From: Ampullaceana balthica | Taxonomy: Eukaryota > Mollusca > Gastropoda > Lymnaeidae | DNA: 64,000 nt | Assembly (NCBI GenBank): GCA_944989445.1 | Contig: CALYLW010000057.1 | Location: 1 to 64,000, forward strand | Direction: 5' to 3' | In this document: positions 51,923 through 64,000 of the stretch, piece by piece | How positions within the stretch are numbered: the stretch's first letter is position 1 | How the letters are laid out: each line of letters begins with the position of its first letter | The notes under the pieces: generated by a model | Databases searched by the model: none | Told to the model about the DNA's origin: nothing | Seen by the model: only the letters and a program-made list of their open reading frames with translations | Translations under genes and position numbers: made by a program

Positions 51923-54890
51923 AAGAGTATAGATCAAGGAAGAAAATAATAAAAAAATAAAGAGTGTACAAATGAGGGTTAGAGAGAGTATGGAACAGGT
52001 GGATTTAGCACAGTCAAAAAACGACTCTTTTGTATCACGGCTGTAGCAGGTGAAGCAATGTCAGATAGCTGACTAACAGTCTGTGAGCCTTTTTAAAAAC
52101 CTAGAGCTGGCTTATTTATTGTCTATTTTATGTAGGCCTGCATTTAATGACTAGCGATTCTGCAACCGAGGGACCCTGTAATGGTCGCGTTAGTTATGCA
52201 TACGCAAGTTTATTATGTATTGCAATATTATTTACTATAGATAGTTCAATCTCTGTGGTTATCTTTTTTTTTCTTCTTCTTTGCCTCTTATTTGGTAAAA
52301 CAAAAAACCAGGGTACGTCCTAGAAATAAGGGCTTGAGTAGTATATTTAACATGCACAAGTATTGCATGGTCAATCTACACAACAGCACAAGTATTGGTC
52401 AATCTGTAACACACCAGCTATACGACCTCTTGTGGTCTACTTAACTTACAATTAATTACCATTTAACGGACTTTCAGTGACAGACACGGCAGAGTCAAGT
52501 TCTTGAAATGGTAGAGGAAAAATATTTGTCACCACGAAACAATGAAAGGAATTCAAGGAAAATGAAAGGAATTCAGGGAAAAATGACATTTGTTGTAAAT
52601 TTTCGAGCCAATTCTCAGGCCATTGGTGCCCTTTTCAATATTTAAATAAATTGTGAGCCCTCGATTTTATTCAATAGGCGTGCGGATTTTTAAACAAAAA
52701 ATTTTCAAGCTCCTAAACCAAGAGGGAGAGCGTTTATGGTACAAAGAAGGGCACCGAACGGTTGTGTTTGGTACAACACCGCTGTAATGAGAATGGTGGG
52801 TAAAGATTATTGTCCGCGTACATTTTCATAGTTGCAATTCTTTACACCGAGTTCACCACAGAAGCAGTAAAAAAGACTCATTAAGTTCCAATAACATACT
52901 CCACCCGCCCCAAATGATTTCAAGTTGACTTTCCCATTCCTCTTTTCCGTTGTGTTCCATTGGCAGGGGAGAAAATGTAATGCGTATCATCTTAAAGTGA
53001 GTTATGGCCGCTGACAAGAAACAACAAGCGGTTTAGACAAGGTTTGTTTACACACAATCTTTCCCCTGAGACAAATGAACAAGTGATCACTGGGGAAAAG
53101 GAGGGGAGCAGGCGGTATTTTAAAACAATAACGTGTATGAACTAAAAACAAACAAAAATAATATATCTTACAATTACTGCAGGGGAAAAACGAAGCGCGA
53201 ATAAGACTGAGTAACTGAGTACAAAAAAATAAGAAAAATAATATATACTTGATTGATCCCCAAACGGAGGAGGGGAAAAAAGTTCTCGGGAAAGCTACAC
53301 ATCTGATACTCTCTATTAGAAAACTTCACCTGAGAAGAACATTCTTGGGAAATTAAGGGAAGAAAAGAATATTTATATTTTAAAAATATTAAAATCATCA
53401 AAATACGTGTCATTGACATGCCAGCTAGCAGGGTCAACACATGTAATAGTTACTATATAAAGATGTCATAAGCTCAAAAATGTTTTTGGGGCAAGGGGGG
53501 TGGGTGGGACAACGAAATCACTTCTCGTGCATGATGCAATGCAGGAATTATCATGAGCTATGCCAACTATTTTGAGTTAATTATAATCTTTTGATCCTCT
53601 CTTCCCATCGCTGACTGTCACAGTATGGATTAGGGTAACTGTTACAGTGAAAGTTGGGGGGGGTGGGGGTGGGAGACGACTATGGTGAAAGACCACGGGC
53701 TTACAATTATTCATGGGCCCAGTACAGTGAAGGACCACGGGCTTACAATTCATGGGGCCCAGTGGAAGGGACAAGCCGAGCAGGAGGAACACAAACACGT
53801 GATGATGAGGCGGGGGGGCACAGATTGGCGTCAAATCTTCGTGTCAACATAGCGGGACGGAATGTCCAGATCGCCACCTCCGGGGGACGTTCTCAGGTGG
53901 GGCTGAAGAGGAGGGCATGGCGGCGCCTGGAGCGGACGGTGCGGATGGTTAACCACGGCCCCCCTTTCCTACAGATTAACTGGCAGCGCCTATGTTCTTC
54001 TTATTATGCGGATGGTCGGAAAATACTACAACAAACGATATATCACATACAACAATGATACCAAAAGGCAACAACGAATAATCTAAGGCACTAACGTGAA
54101 CACTTTCAATTTCTTAAGACGGCACTATCACCATTGAGATCCAATGAGCACCGGGAATGCGCCCTTCGCCACTCTCTCTCTCTGTGCTTTAGGAATGGGT
54201 CATGGGAAGCAATTAAAATTAAAACTTAACACAGTGTCATTAGTGAAACTGTCACTGAGTGTACCAGTTGATGACACGCCGATGCAGTATTCTGTCCCCA
54301 GTCATTGAACTCGCTTGTATAACGTAATAGTTAAATAATTAACATTTTCATTCTCCCGTGAGTAACCGCAGTGGCGTAGTAGAGAGTGGGTTACATGTGT
54401 CCCTGTTCGCCGAGGTACAGGGGCGCCAAAATGGGGCTTCCAACGTCACATCATAATCAGTGAAGAAGTGTAAGAGATGCGATAAACGGAGGGGAGGGGC
54501 GACTATTTGATTGTCCCCGGGCGCACAGTATCCCAGCTACGCCTATGTGTCGTGATCTTCTGAAGTGATCGTATCTACACATCATTTACTAGAGACTTGA
54601 GCATTGTATAAGTCGACCGAAAAAAAGTTCAAAGCCTTGTGAGTAATAAAACAACTTCCAATTAAAAGAATTCTCCCCTTTGAGATTATTAGCGAAGTTA
54701 TCAATTTACTATGTGGGATTAACGAAAGACTAGAGGTAAGCTAGAAATCAACGGTTCCCGGCTTATTTAGCACGAAACACAGATTACTTGTGATATGCCT
54801 GTTGAGCTCTTGAAGAGAAGGGCAGCGTCTCAGGGTACAACAATAATGACAATAGGGTCATGAGTCACAGACCAAGAACTAAGTTTACCA
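47730..54890. other. Protocadherin upstream region with GC-rich islands
   Basis: No coding exon was established. GC-rich low-copy islands stand out at about 48300-48650, 49450-49800 and 53810-54000. The last has a + strand CCCTTTCCTACAG acceptor-like end and a - strand GCGCCGCCATG. Small repeats: AAGGCATGCTAGAGTTGTGC (22-bp period, about 51097-51160), (GA)n at 51880-51925, a doubled GACCACGGGCTTACAATT (53690-53750), and a possible TIR element GTGGCGTAG...CTACGCCTATG (54371-54547). Confidence 0.4.
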
Positions 54891-54892
54891 TC

Positions 54893-56470
54893 AGATCTAT
54901 GTGTAGAGAAATGTGGGCACTATGACCAGATCTATGTGTGAGAGAATGTGGGCACTGTGACCAGATCTATGTGTGAGAGAATGTGGGCACTATGACCAGA
55001 TCTATGTGTGAGAGAATGTGGGCACTATGACCAGATCTATGTGTGAGAGAATGTGGGCACTCTGACCAGATGTATGTGTGAGAGAATGTGGGCACTATGA
55101 CCAGATCTATGTGTGAGAGAATGTGGGCACTGTGACCAGATGTATCTGTGGGAGAATGTGGGCACTATGACCAGATCTATGTGTGAGAGAATGTGGGCAC
55201 TGTGACCAGATCTATGTGTGAGAGAATGTGGGCACTCTGACCAGATGTATCTGTGGAAGAATGTGGGCACTGTGACCAGATCTATGTGTGGGAGAATGTG
55301 GGCACTATGACCAGATGTATCTGTGGGAGAATGTGGGCACTGTGACCAGATCTATGTGTGGGAGAATGTGGGCACTATGACCAGATCTATGTGTGAGAGA
55401 ATGTGGGCACTGTGACCAGATCTATGTGTGAGAGAATGTGGGCACTGTGACCAGATCTATGTGTGAGAGAATGTGGGCACTATGACCAGATCTATGTGTG
55501 AGAGAATGTGGGCACTGTGACCAGATGTATGTGTGAGAGAATGTGGGCACTGTGACCAGATCTATGTGTGAGAGAATGTGGGCACTGTGACCAGATCTAT
55601 GTGTGAGAGAATGTGGGCACTGTGACCAGATCTATGTGTGAGAGAATGTGGGCACTATGACCAGATCTATGTGTGGGAGAATGTGGGCACTATGACCAGA
55701 TGTATCTGTGTGAGAATGTGGGCACTCTGACCAGATCTATGTGTGGGAGAATGTGGGCACTGTGACCAGATCTATGTGTGAGAGAATGTGGGCACTGTGA
55801 CCAGATCTATGTGTGAGAGAATGTGGGCACTATGACCAGATGTATCTGTGGAAGAATGTGGGCACTGTGACCAGATCTATGTGTGGGAGAATGTGGGCAC
55901 TATGACCAGATGTATCTGTGGAAGAATGTGGGCACTGTGACCAGATCTATGTGTGGGAGAATGTGGGCACTCTGACCAGATGTATCTGTGGGAGAATGTG
56001 GGCACTGTGACCAGATCTATGTGCTGGAGAATGTGGGCACTCTGACCAGATGTATATGTGTGAGAATGTGGGCACTGTGACCAGATGTATATGTGTGAGA
56101 ATGTGGGCACTGTGACCAGATCTATGTGTGAGAGAATGTGGGCACTATGACCAGATCTATGTGTGGGAGAATGTGGGCACTCTGACCAGATGTATCTGTG
56201 TGAGAATGTGGGCACTATGACCAGATCTATGTGTGGGAGAATGTGGGCACTGTGACCAGATCTATGTGTGGGAGAATGTGGGCACTCTGACCAGATGTAT
56301 CTGTGTGAGAATGTGGGCACTATGACCAGATCTATGTGTGTGAGAATGTGGGCACTGTGACCAGATGTATCTGTGTGAGAATGTGGGCACTATGACCAGA
56401 TGTATCTGTGTGAGAATGTGGGCACTCTGACCAGATCTATGCACGAGAGAATATGGGCACTATGACCTTG
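54893..56470. repeat. 35-bp minisatellite, about 45 copies
   Basis: Unit CCAGATCTATGTGTGAGAGA plus ATGTGGGCACTATGA. Variable positions are CTATGA/CTGTGA/CTCTGA and ATCTATGTG/ATGTATCTG. Open frames on the - strand (CPHSLTHRSGHSAHI) are artefacts of a long repeat without stops. Confidence 0.96.
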
Positions 56471-56863
56471 AATTACAAACTTCCTGAAAAACTGAGCATC
56501 TAGTACCCCGATAAAAGCATCTACCTTCCTTTGAAACATTTTTAAATTCTGTGACTGACTACGCTTAGAAAATCTCGCGACAGCGAAGCGAGCTTTGTCC
56601 CTATTCTCTATCGATTCCCCATCTGCTTGCCACCTTGTCATTGGCAGTTTATTAAATTATGATGGAATATTCAGTAGCCAGCGGTTGGGGCATTGTCATT
56701 TTTTGGCGATTCTTGGTTTGGCTTGAAACTTTTATTATTGACATATTGGAGAAAAACTAATGGGGGTGGGGGCTGGGGAGGAAATAAATCAATAAAATCA
56801 CATGATGCTATAGATTAGGCAAATGTAAATCAATTCAAAGTTTCCCATTCATTTAAACCCCGT

Positions 56864-57283
56864 GGGGCCGTCCAAAAATGACGCTACGCACCTGGGGGGG
56901 AGGGGGGTCACAACATTTGTGACGAGGGGGAGGGGGTGTTTGAGAAATGTGACGTCATATAAAAAATTGCAACTTTAAATAAGAGTTCCACTGAAATATT
57001 TGATTTCTTGCAATTTATTTTATGACGTTGTACATTGCGTCACGCGTGTTACGATATTAGAGTGTAACATTACAGTCATTACACTAAATACATACTTAAA
57101 TGACAAAAAAATGATTTGAAAATACTCTTTTTTCAAACAGAAAATACAGCTTTTATTGGGGGGGGGGCAAAGCTTTCTGACGTCATATTGGAGAGGGGGG
57201 ATCTAAGTTTTTGTGACGACGCGTGATTGGGGGGCGGGGGGGGAATCGGCCAAAGTCACATGACGTCATTTATGGGCGGCCCC
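56864..57283. mobile_element. MITE with GGGGCCGTCCA...TGACGTCA termini (420 bp)
   Basis: Left end GGGGCCGTCCAAAAATGACG; right end on the other strand GGGGCCGCCCATAAATGACG. It contains paired G-rich blocks and GTGACGTCAT. Related fragments at 20897-21223 and about 60760-60850. No clear TSD. Confidence 0.72.
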
Positions 57284-59140
57284 TATTTACAATATAGGTG
57301 AGAGTATATTAGTTTATCCAGATCTAATATATAACAGTGAGCTCCTGGTGTGGCAGGTACAGAATGATGCGAACCTTTGACGGTGAAGTCAGGCGTCAGG
57401 GAATGAAGCGCAGCGTTCCTAAAGTGAGAAAATGAAAACCTGTAAACGGTATACGAGGCGATAGAAAGGTTGACGTTAAAGTTTCTGGTTTAAGTATATA
57501 TATAAGATCGAAGCCTGGTGCTGGTACATGTCATACAAGGCGATGGGACGTTTCAGACGATGCAAAAACGAACAATGGGAGTGAGAGAAAGGAAATCCTG
57601 CAGGACTGGATGGTTTGTTGGGGTTTAGGAGCGGAAGATGCAGGAGTGAGAAACAGTGAGGGTTGGCGAAATCAGAACATGGGGTATGTTGAAATGACAG
57701 ATGCGTGAAATTAAATAGAATGGGTCCAATATATTACAAGAGACTAATGTGTATTAAAAACAGAATGAATGACGCATCAAAATGGAAATAATTTGTAATA
57801 ATATAATAAAAAAGGGAAGTGGGACGATCAGAAATGAGGGCTCGACATGAAAAGATAATGAAAAGAGGAGTTCGTGAAGGAAATGAATTATTAATTAAGC
57901 GAAGATAAAGACTGAAGAAGAGAGAGAGGAGTCAATAAATATAGAGGAAACGTGGCTAATATAAAAAAAAATTAAAGGGAGAGAGGAGGACAGACGATAC
58001 ACGATAAAGTGAAGACAAGTTCAACAGAACAAAACGGTTCTCGTACCTGTATGTACGCAAGCGTCACTACTAGATTCCTTGGTGCGCCTCTAGCTCCCAC
58101 AGTACCGTGGCACTAGTTGTCAGCACTGATATGTTTACAAGATCTGTGGCAGTGTTTACTTGCAGGTACTTCCGAAGTATCGGCTGCAGTTCGATAATCC
58201 CGTGCCGTGCGACAGCTGGTAAAAGGAAATCCACAGAACTGTATCTAAATCCAAAAATGTTGGGAATAGCGGAAATTGATAGATAATTCTATTAACTAAA
58301 TCTTGAAAAAATTCCTGTTTTTAATTCACAATTTTAATTTGACAAATTAGTAACAAAAATATTTTTTTTTATAAATCAAGAATTTCAACTTTATTTAGAA
58401 ACCGATTAGCGCATTAGAAATGCCCTATTTGAAAATTAATTTTTTATGACGATTTCTTCCATCAGTCAGAAGGCATATCTAAAATCCGAATGAATCTTTG
58501 GATCAATGATACGTCCAACATGTATTTGATCCTTCTATGAATCTATCCATGAAATTACGCTGCACAGATTCTTGTTTCAAAACGTTACTTGTATGACAAC
58601 AACAAAGAATATAACAGATTCCTCAACTTCTAAACACGACGTCCATCAATTGAGTCCAGTTACAACTGCAACCCTGGAATAGGACGGGCATGCAAGTGTG
58701 ACCAACATCACAACCCCCCCCCCATCCCCCCGCCGCAACTTTTTTTCTCTCTGTTTGTTGGAAACGCGGAACCCACCAATCGGCTTCAAGGAGGGGCGGG
58801 CCAAAGTCCTGCCTGGTGTGTGTGGAGACATTTCGCTACATGACCCGGGGATCCGCTCGCATGCGAGCCCGGTGGAGTTGTTAAAAACCAGGATTAGCCA
58901 CCGAGCCGAAAAACTTGTGTTTGAACGAGGTGTAGAGATTAACAGAAACACGGCCTGGGTTAATAGTTTTCCTCGTACAGTCAAGTTTGTATAGGATCAG
59001 GGACATGGATGTTGACTAAAAATATGATCCATTACCTCCCCTCCCAGCCAACAAAAAAGCCATCGCACCCAAAATTCAGTTTTGCATGATGTGGTGAAAA
59101 TTGATGTGTAAAATATTCATTTTTATTGTTAATCCAGAGG
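57284..59140. other. Non-coding stretch with promoter-like island
   Basis: Purine-rich single-copy sequence (57350-58020). Island 58690-58990 contains CACCAATCGGC and GGGGCGGGCC, that is, a CCAAT box and a GC box 15 bp apart, followed by GC-rich DNA. It could be an unannotated promoter or CpG-like regulatory element (inference). Confidence 0.35.
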
Positions 59141-59144
59141 TTCT

Positions 59145-60268
59145 CTAGTTAAAATAGGCCAACATGGGTTGTCCAGTTAAATAGGCCAACATGGGGTGTC
59201 CAGTTAAAATAGGCCAACATGGGGTGTCCAGTTAAAATAGGCCAGCATGGGGTGTCCAGTTAAAATAGGCCAGCATGGGGTGTCCAGTTAAAATAGGCCA
59301 GCATGGGGTGTCCAGTTAAAATAGGCCAGCATGGGGTGTCCAGTTAAAATAGGCCAGCATGGGGTGTCCAGTTAAAATAGGCCAACATGGGGTGTCCAGT
59401 TAAAATAGGCCAACATGGGGTGTCCAGTTAAAATAAGCCAACATGGAGTGTCCAGTTAAAATAGGCCACCACGGGGTGTCCAGTTAAAATAGGCCAACAT
59501 GGGGTGTCCAGTTAAAATAGGCCAACATGGGTGTCCAGTTAAAATAGGCCAACATGGGGTGTCCAGTTAAAATAGGCCAGAATGGGGTGTCCAGTTAAAA
59601 TAGGCCAACATGGGGTGTCCAGTTAAAATAGGACAGCATGGGGTGTCCAGTTAAAATAGGCCAACATGGGTTGTCCAGTTAAAATAAGTCAACATGGGGT
59701 GTCCAGTTAAAATAGGCCAACATGGGTTGTCCAGTTAAAATAGGCCAACATGGGTTGTCCAGTTAAAATAGGCCAACATGGGGTGTCCAGTTAAAATAGG
59801 CCAGCATGGGGTGTCCAGATAAAATAGGCCAACATGGGGTGTCCAGTTAAAATAGGCCAACATGGGGTGTCCAGTTAAAATAGGCCAGCATGGGGTGTCC
59901 AGTTAAAATAGGCCAGCATGGGGTGTCCAGTTAAAATAGGCCAACATGGGGTGTCCAGTTAAAATAGGCCAACATGGGGTGTCCAGTTAAAATAGGCCAG
60001 CATGGGGTGTCCAGTTAAAATAGGCCAACATGGGGTGTCCAGTTAAAATAGGCCAACATGGGGTGTCCAGTTAAAATAGGCCAACATGGGGTGTCCAGTT
60101 AAAATAGGCCAACATGGGGTGTCCAGTTAAAATAGGCCAACATGGGGTGTCCAGTTAAAATAGGCCAGCATGGGGTGTCCAGTTAAAATAGGCCAACATG
60201 GGGTGTCCAGTTAAAATAGGCCAGCATGGGGTGTCCAGTTAAAATAGGCCAACATGGGGTGTCCAGTT
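59145..60268. repeat. 28-bp minisatellite, about 40 copies
   Basis: Unit GGTGTCCAGTTAAAATAGGC plus CAACATGG, with a CAGCATGG variant. Highly homogeneous, so recently homogenised. Confidence 0.96.
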
Positions 60269-60385
60269 GATTCGGGGAAAATGAATTCAAAATAGTCGGC
60301 CCCAAGGAACCTCGGATTTATACAGTTTTAAAACCGTGACTCTAGATGGCCGTCACGTTTTGAGCTCAGTAAGTTCAGTAAGAGA

Positions 60386-60580
60386 CAATGTTCCCTTTAA
60401 GCTGTTGGGCCGCGCAGATATCTTACCGACGCCGCGCAGAAGTTTTGAATTACCGCGGAGCAAATTTTGTAAAATATTGCGCAAAAAATAGATGCTGTGC
60501 AACTTTGCACACGAGTTGTCTTGTTGTTTTTTTTTAAATTTACTTAGCACACGGACCAACGAACTTAAGAGTGAGCATAG
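60386..60580. mobile_element. GTTCCCTCTAAG-family MITE, decayed right end
   Basis: Starts CAATGTTCCCTTTAAGC and contains GAGCAAATTTTGTAAAATAT and GTGCAACTTTGCACACGAG as in other copies. The right terminus has diverged (ACGAACTTAAGAG). The following 60590-61640 shows only a G-rich MITE fragment ending GACTTTATGGGCGGTCCC (60760-60850). Confidence 0.75.
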
Positions 60581-61644
60581 TAGCATTGCTATCTATGGCC
60601 CATACTATCTTCACAATGGCGAATTGGTGACTGGCATTTCTTTAATCAGTGGCTAAGATTAGCTTGATCAGAGCAAATGTTTTTATTAGGACTTATAGTT
60701 ATAGATCTCAATGCTTTTTCCAATGTGTAAGAGATTTACCATGGTAATTGATAATAAATGCGGGGGGGGGGATGGGTGGGTTGGTGTAGACACAAACTGT
60801 CACACTTTCTTACACCCCCCTCTGGAGCGTGACTTTATGGGCGGTCCCTAAATATCCAGTCATGTATGTACATGCGATAATGATTTTGGTAGATGATGGC
60901 TGACTTTTTAACCTATAAGTTCAATATCAACGTGTAACCAAAAAACATTAATTTTTTTTTAAAAATAACCCTTTAAGTGTCACACTATACCTTATTTTAA
61001 AACAGTCGTACACTTTCCAGGGATATATATAGACCCCATTACCTCGTAAATTTCCATTTAAATTGTAAAACAATTTCCGAAAGTTTGAGGAAACATCCCT
61101 GAATTTATAAAATTGCTATTCACAATATTGATATCTCTTCATCTTCCAAATATCCAAGAGTGAAGGCCGACTAACGAATGGCGATGCAATACCTAAAGCT
61201 CATTTCCCGGCTTGGGCAGTTATAAAGTCAGAAGTGAACTTATCTAAGGAGACGTATTTATTGAGCTTCAGCAACGTAACAGTAACACACTGTGTATGGT
61301 TGGGTATCTCCTTTTACTAGAACAAGAATGTACTAGTGTTAAGTAGAATTATAATCTTGAGGGAAAAAAAGAGAAAAATGTGTGTGTGTGGGGAATAGTT
61401 CCAAACAAACAAAAATCAATAAAACACTAAATAAAATAACATTAACATTGAATAAATTAGAATGTACCGATTTGTGAGCCGGCATCGATTGGTTTCGACT
61501 AGCGGTTAATATTAGAACCACATATGACGTATGAGTTTCTGTTTAAATGGTAAACCCCAGGCAAATTAAGACAATTTTCTATGTCTATGATTTTATCCAG
61601 ACAAAATGAATCGCTTTAAATCACCCCCAATCCACAAGTAAAAC

Positions 61645-62230
61645 AATAACATACCACGGCCAGATGACACTGACAAACCATGTGACAATTCTGACCTACT
61701 AACTAAGGCCACACATTTGTGTTGGAAGTTGGAACCAATAATAAAAATCACGGCCAGATGACATTGACCAAGCACGTGACAATTCAAACCTACTTAGGCC
61801 GAACATTTGTGTTAGAAGCAATAATAACAACAAAATAAGAATTTTTATTCTTTCGTTATAATACTCGTTTTATTTGTGTACTATTTGTTCGTTGAGGAAG
61901 GCTCTTTGCCGAAACGTTCCCTGTTGTGTTACGTCTTGTCAGGCTAACTAATATCCTGTTTATATGTTATAAATTTACTAATAATAACAATACGGGCAAA
62001 TTACATTGACCAAGCACGGGACAATTCGGACCTACTTAGGCCGCACATTTGTGTTAGAACCAATAGTAACAACACGGGCAAATGACACTGACCTACCACG
62101 TGACAATTCGAACCTACTTAGGCCGAAAATTTGTGTTGGAAGCAATAATAACAACACGAGCAAATGACACTGACCAACCACGTGACATATCTGACCTACT
62201 ATGGCCACACATTTGTGTTGGAACCAATCT
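61645..62230. repeat. About 85-bp tandem repeat, five copies, interrupted
   Basis: Copies share (C/G)GGCAAATGACACTGACC, ACGTGACAATTC, CCTACTTAGGCCG and ACATTTGTGTT. The array is split by a 149-bp insertion (61831-61979). Confidence 0.88.
61831..61979 (+). mobile_element. 149-bp insertion with hammerhead-like core
   Basis: Flanked by an 11-bp direct repeat AATAATAACAA (61820-61830 and 61980-61990) inside a tandem array, so neighbouring units show the empty site. It contains TTGAGGA, hairpin GGC-TCTTT-GCC, GAAAC, then ACGT ... ACGTC forming a 4-bp stem III with a GTC cleavage triplet. The first core base is T instead of the required C, so it is probably inactive. Likely a PLE-derived or other ribozyme-bearing retroelement. 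Confidence 0.6.
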
Positions 62231-62239
62231 CCACGGCAA

Positions 62240-62400
62240 GAACCAGATTCCCCTGGAGATAACCACGCGTATTGTCATCGCTGCCGCCCGCGGCTCCGGG
62301 GTGGCGATCTCCCATCTCCACTGGCCGCTCGGACTATTGTGGACGCCCCTGATGAGTTTAGCCACGACAGCCTTTAATATATAATATACACGCCCGTCCC
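62240..62400. other. GC-rich low-copy island
   Basis: Follows the last 85-bp unit. CTGCCGCCCGCGGCTCCGGG and neighbours stand out from the AT-rich surroundings. Open on both strands but with no recognisable domain. Confidence 0.3.
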
Positions 62401-62711
62401 CCACTAGCACAACGGAAGGTTCATTTCCACCTGGGACACGAAGACCATCAATGAAAATAGCCCACGTCTCACCTAGACTCTGATGTGACTGTTGGAATCT
62501 AAATGGATCAGAAGATTTCTGCTGCGTTACTCATAAAGGAAGTTAGTACTTGGGGTGGGGGTGCTATGATCACTGGAGCATGCCTACCATGTGGTGGAGA
62601 TGTCGGTGAAGAATATGTATAGTTTTATCCATCAGACTGAAATAGTTTTCTTTACAAGGAAACAGACCTCATAAAATAAGAAAGGCTCTAATATAAAATT
62701 AAGACTAGTGC

Positions 62712-62997
62712 CCATGGGCGTAGGGAAGGGGGGGGCAAGGGGGGCAAATGCCCCCCCCCTACATTTGAGAAAAAAAGTTTTTAATTTATTAAATGCATGA
62801 AATAAATGTTGTATTTTAGCTATTACAGCACTAATTTGTAAGTCTTATTAATTTCTAAGGCTTTTTTCAACCCTTATTTTATACTGAACTTGAATTTAAT
62901 TGAAAATTGTACCTGTATGGCATTGTCAGTTAAAATTTTTAAAAAGTGGGATTTTTTTGCCCCCCCCCCTGGAAAAATTCCTAGCGACGCCCATGCC
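62712..62997. mobile_element. TIR element (about 286 bp) with ACTAGTGC TSD
   Basis: Ends CCATGGGCGTAGGGA and, on the other strand, GCATGGGCGTCGCTAGGA, with long G and C runs just inside. ACTAGTGC is repeated at 62704-62711 and 62998-63005 (9 bp if the next C is included). No coding capacity. Confidence 0.8.
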
Positions 62998-63599
62998 ACT
63001 AGTGCCGAATAGCGCGGCTGGCATCTTTGACAGCTCGATACTCTTGGACAGAGGAATGAAATTTGCTTTTAGTTAAAATATTTTCCCCCATTTTATCTGT
63101 CTCATTATTCATCTTAATATAAGATTGACACGGGAATTCATCGCCCAGCCCCGTCCTGCTGACGTCACTGCGCGCTCAAAGTCGCTTACTCAGGATTGTT
63201 TATTAAAATTGGTATTTTGTTTAACTATATTACCATGCCTCAAGTTCACCCACTCAAGGCAGTGAATAGAATTGTATTTATATGAGGTTTAAAGTTTCCG
63301 CGCACCCCCCCCCAAGCGATCTATTTATAGTGAGCCTCAGAGAAAAAGTCACAATTACCACCAGCCACTCAATGCTCAGCAAAATGTCAACTGTACGCTC
63401 AATATTAAATTACATTGAAATATTTTTTTAATTGGTTGTAAAATTTAGATTATGGTTTTAAACACAAAATCTAAACGATTTATTTGCCTTTTTCTGGGAT
63501 GGGCGCGTGAAGTTGTGAGGGGGTGTAATCCTCCACAAAAAGACCCCCCGAGGAATCACTGTCTTCTGTGGTTCAACTACAACAGTTCTTGAACCGTCT

Positions 63600-64000
63600 C
63601 CCATAACTCATCTTGAGAAGGGAGAAGAAAAGCCAGTGAAAGTTTGACGTTTCCCGCCCAAACGTTGCTTCTTTTTAAACGCCTTTACCGCGTCTGTACC
63701 GGCCGCCTTTTGATTACAGGGTGTGATCGCCGATAAGTAAATGACTTCGACGACAGCTCCCGGTTACAGCTTTCGCCTAATGTCGCCCCGAGAGATGGCT
63801 AAATTCTCCCTGAATTGAATTCTTTTATTGCTTACTGCACTCGCGATGCGCTCTGATGAGTTTTCAGCCCTCGCTCAGTCGTCGGGAGGAACATTATAAC
63901 GATTAAGCCCACGAGCTCTATTTGGGGTACGGCGCTTTGATCTATAAAATACTCCCTTCGAGGGACCTTATCCCGCGGTCTGTTAAACCCTCCCGTGGGA
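63600..64000. promoter_or_regulatory. GC-rich island, possible regulatory DNA
   Basis: Low-copy sequence with TTTCCCGCCC (E2F-like), CCTTTTGATTACAGG, GCCTAATGTCGCCCCGAGAG and TTATAACGATTAAGC. There is no coding frame. Its contrast with the AT-rich surroundings suggests constraint, but conservation cannot be tested here. Confidence 0.25.

Noticed and set aside
54893..60268. CRISPR-like arrays
   Set aside because: The units are contiguous with no unique spacers, and the DNA is eukaryotic.
60353..60586. 77-codon - strand frame similar to one at 30192-30400
   Set aside because: The similarity is due to the shared GTTCCCTCTAAG MITE, not a protein.

Overview
The window is animal nuclear DNA. It is AT-rich, has spliced genes with GT-AG introns, and is full of minisatellites and small DNA transposons. 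The two genes are a Cys-loop receptor subunit and a delta-type protocadherin with an ETSDSGHGGSE cytoplasmic motif. Together with the Penelope, hAT and LINE relics they suggest a lophotrochozoan, most likely a mollusc (inference; no species can be named from sequence alone).

Layout. 1-6 kb: an hAT-type MITE and a Penelope-like retroelement (PLE) with an intact reverse transcriptase/GIY-YIG ORF, preceded by a near-identical truncated tandem copy; each copy carries a hammerhead-ribozyme-like motif. 6.5-10.2 kb: small tandem repeats, then a 2.45-kb TIR-bounded composite holding about 180-bp repeats, a nested hAT element with 8-bp target-site duplications (TSDs), and inside that a LINE 3' fragment. 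12.4-21.7 kb: a 26-bp array followed by a seven-exon Cys-loop receptor gene (+ strand, 453 residues). Its introns hold three different minisatellites (44, 33 and 34 bp), a Tigger-like MITE and an hAT relic. 22-37 kb: AT-rich DNA with MITEs, a fold-back element, a degenerate array of about 30-bp units and two more hAT relics with transposase remnants. 37.8-45.3 kb: the protocadherin on the - strand (three coding exons). Its larger intron is almost filled by a 24-bp and a 26-bp array. 45-64 kb: upstream of the protocadherin there are MITEs, three large arrays (35, 28 and about 85 bp) and several GC-rich low-copy islands that may be regulatory.

Main observation. Several arrays sit on splice junctions. 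The 44-bp array in receptor intron 1 is made of the last bases of exon 1 plus the 5' splice site, so it repeats a functional-looking donor about 26 times. The 34-bp array in intron 5 runs into the acceptor of exon 6. The 24-bp array in the protocadherin intron starts at the acceptor of its exon 2. Splice sites may be seeding tandem amplification here, leaving long runs of decoy splice signals. No defence system, CRISPR array, rRNA or tRNA was recognised.
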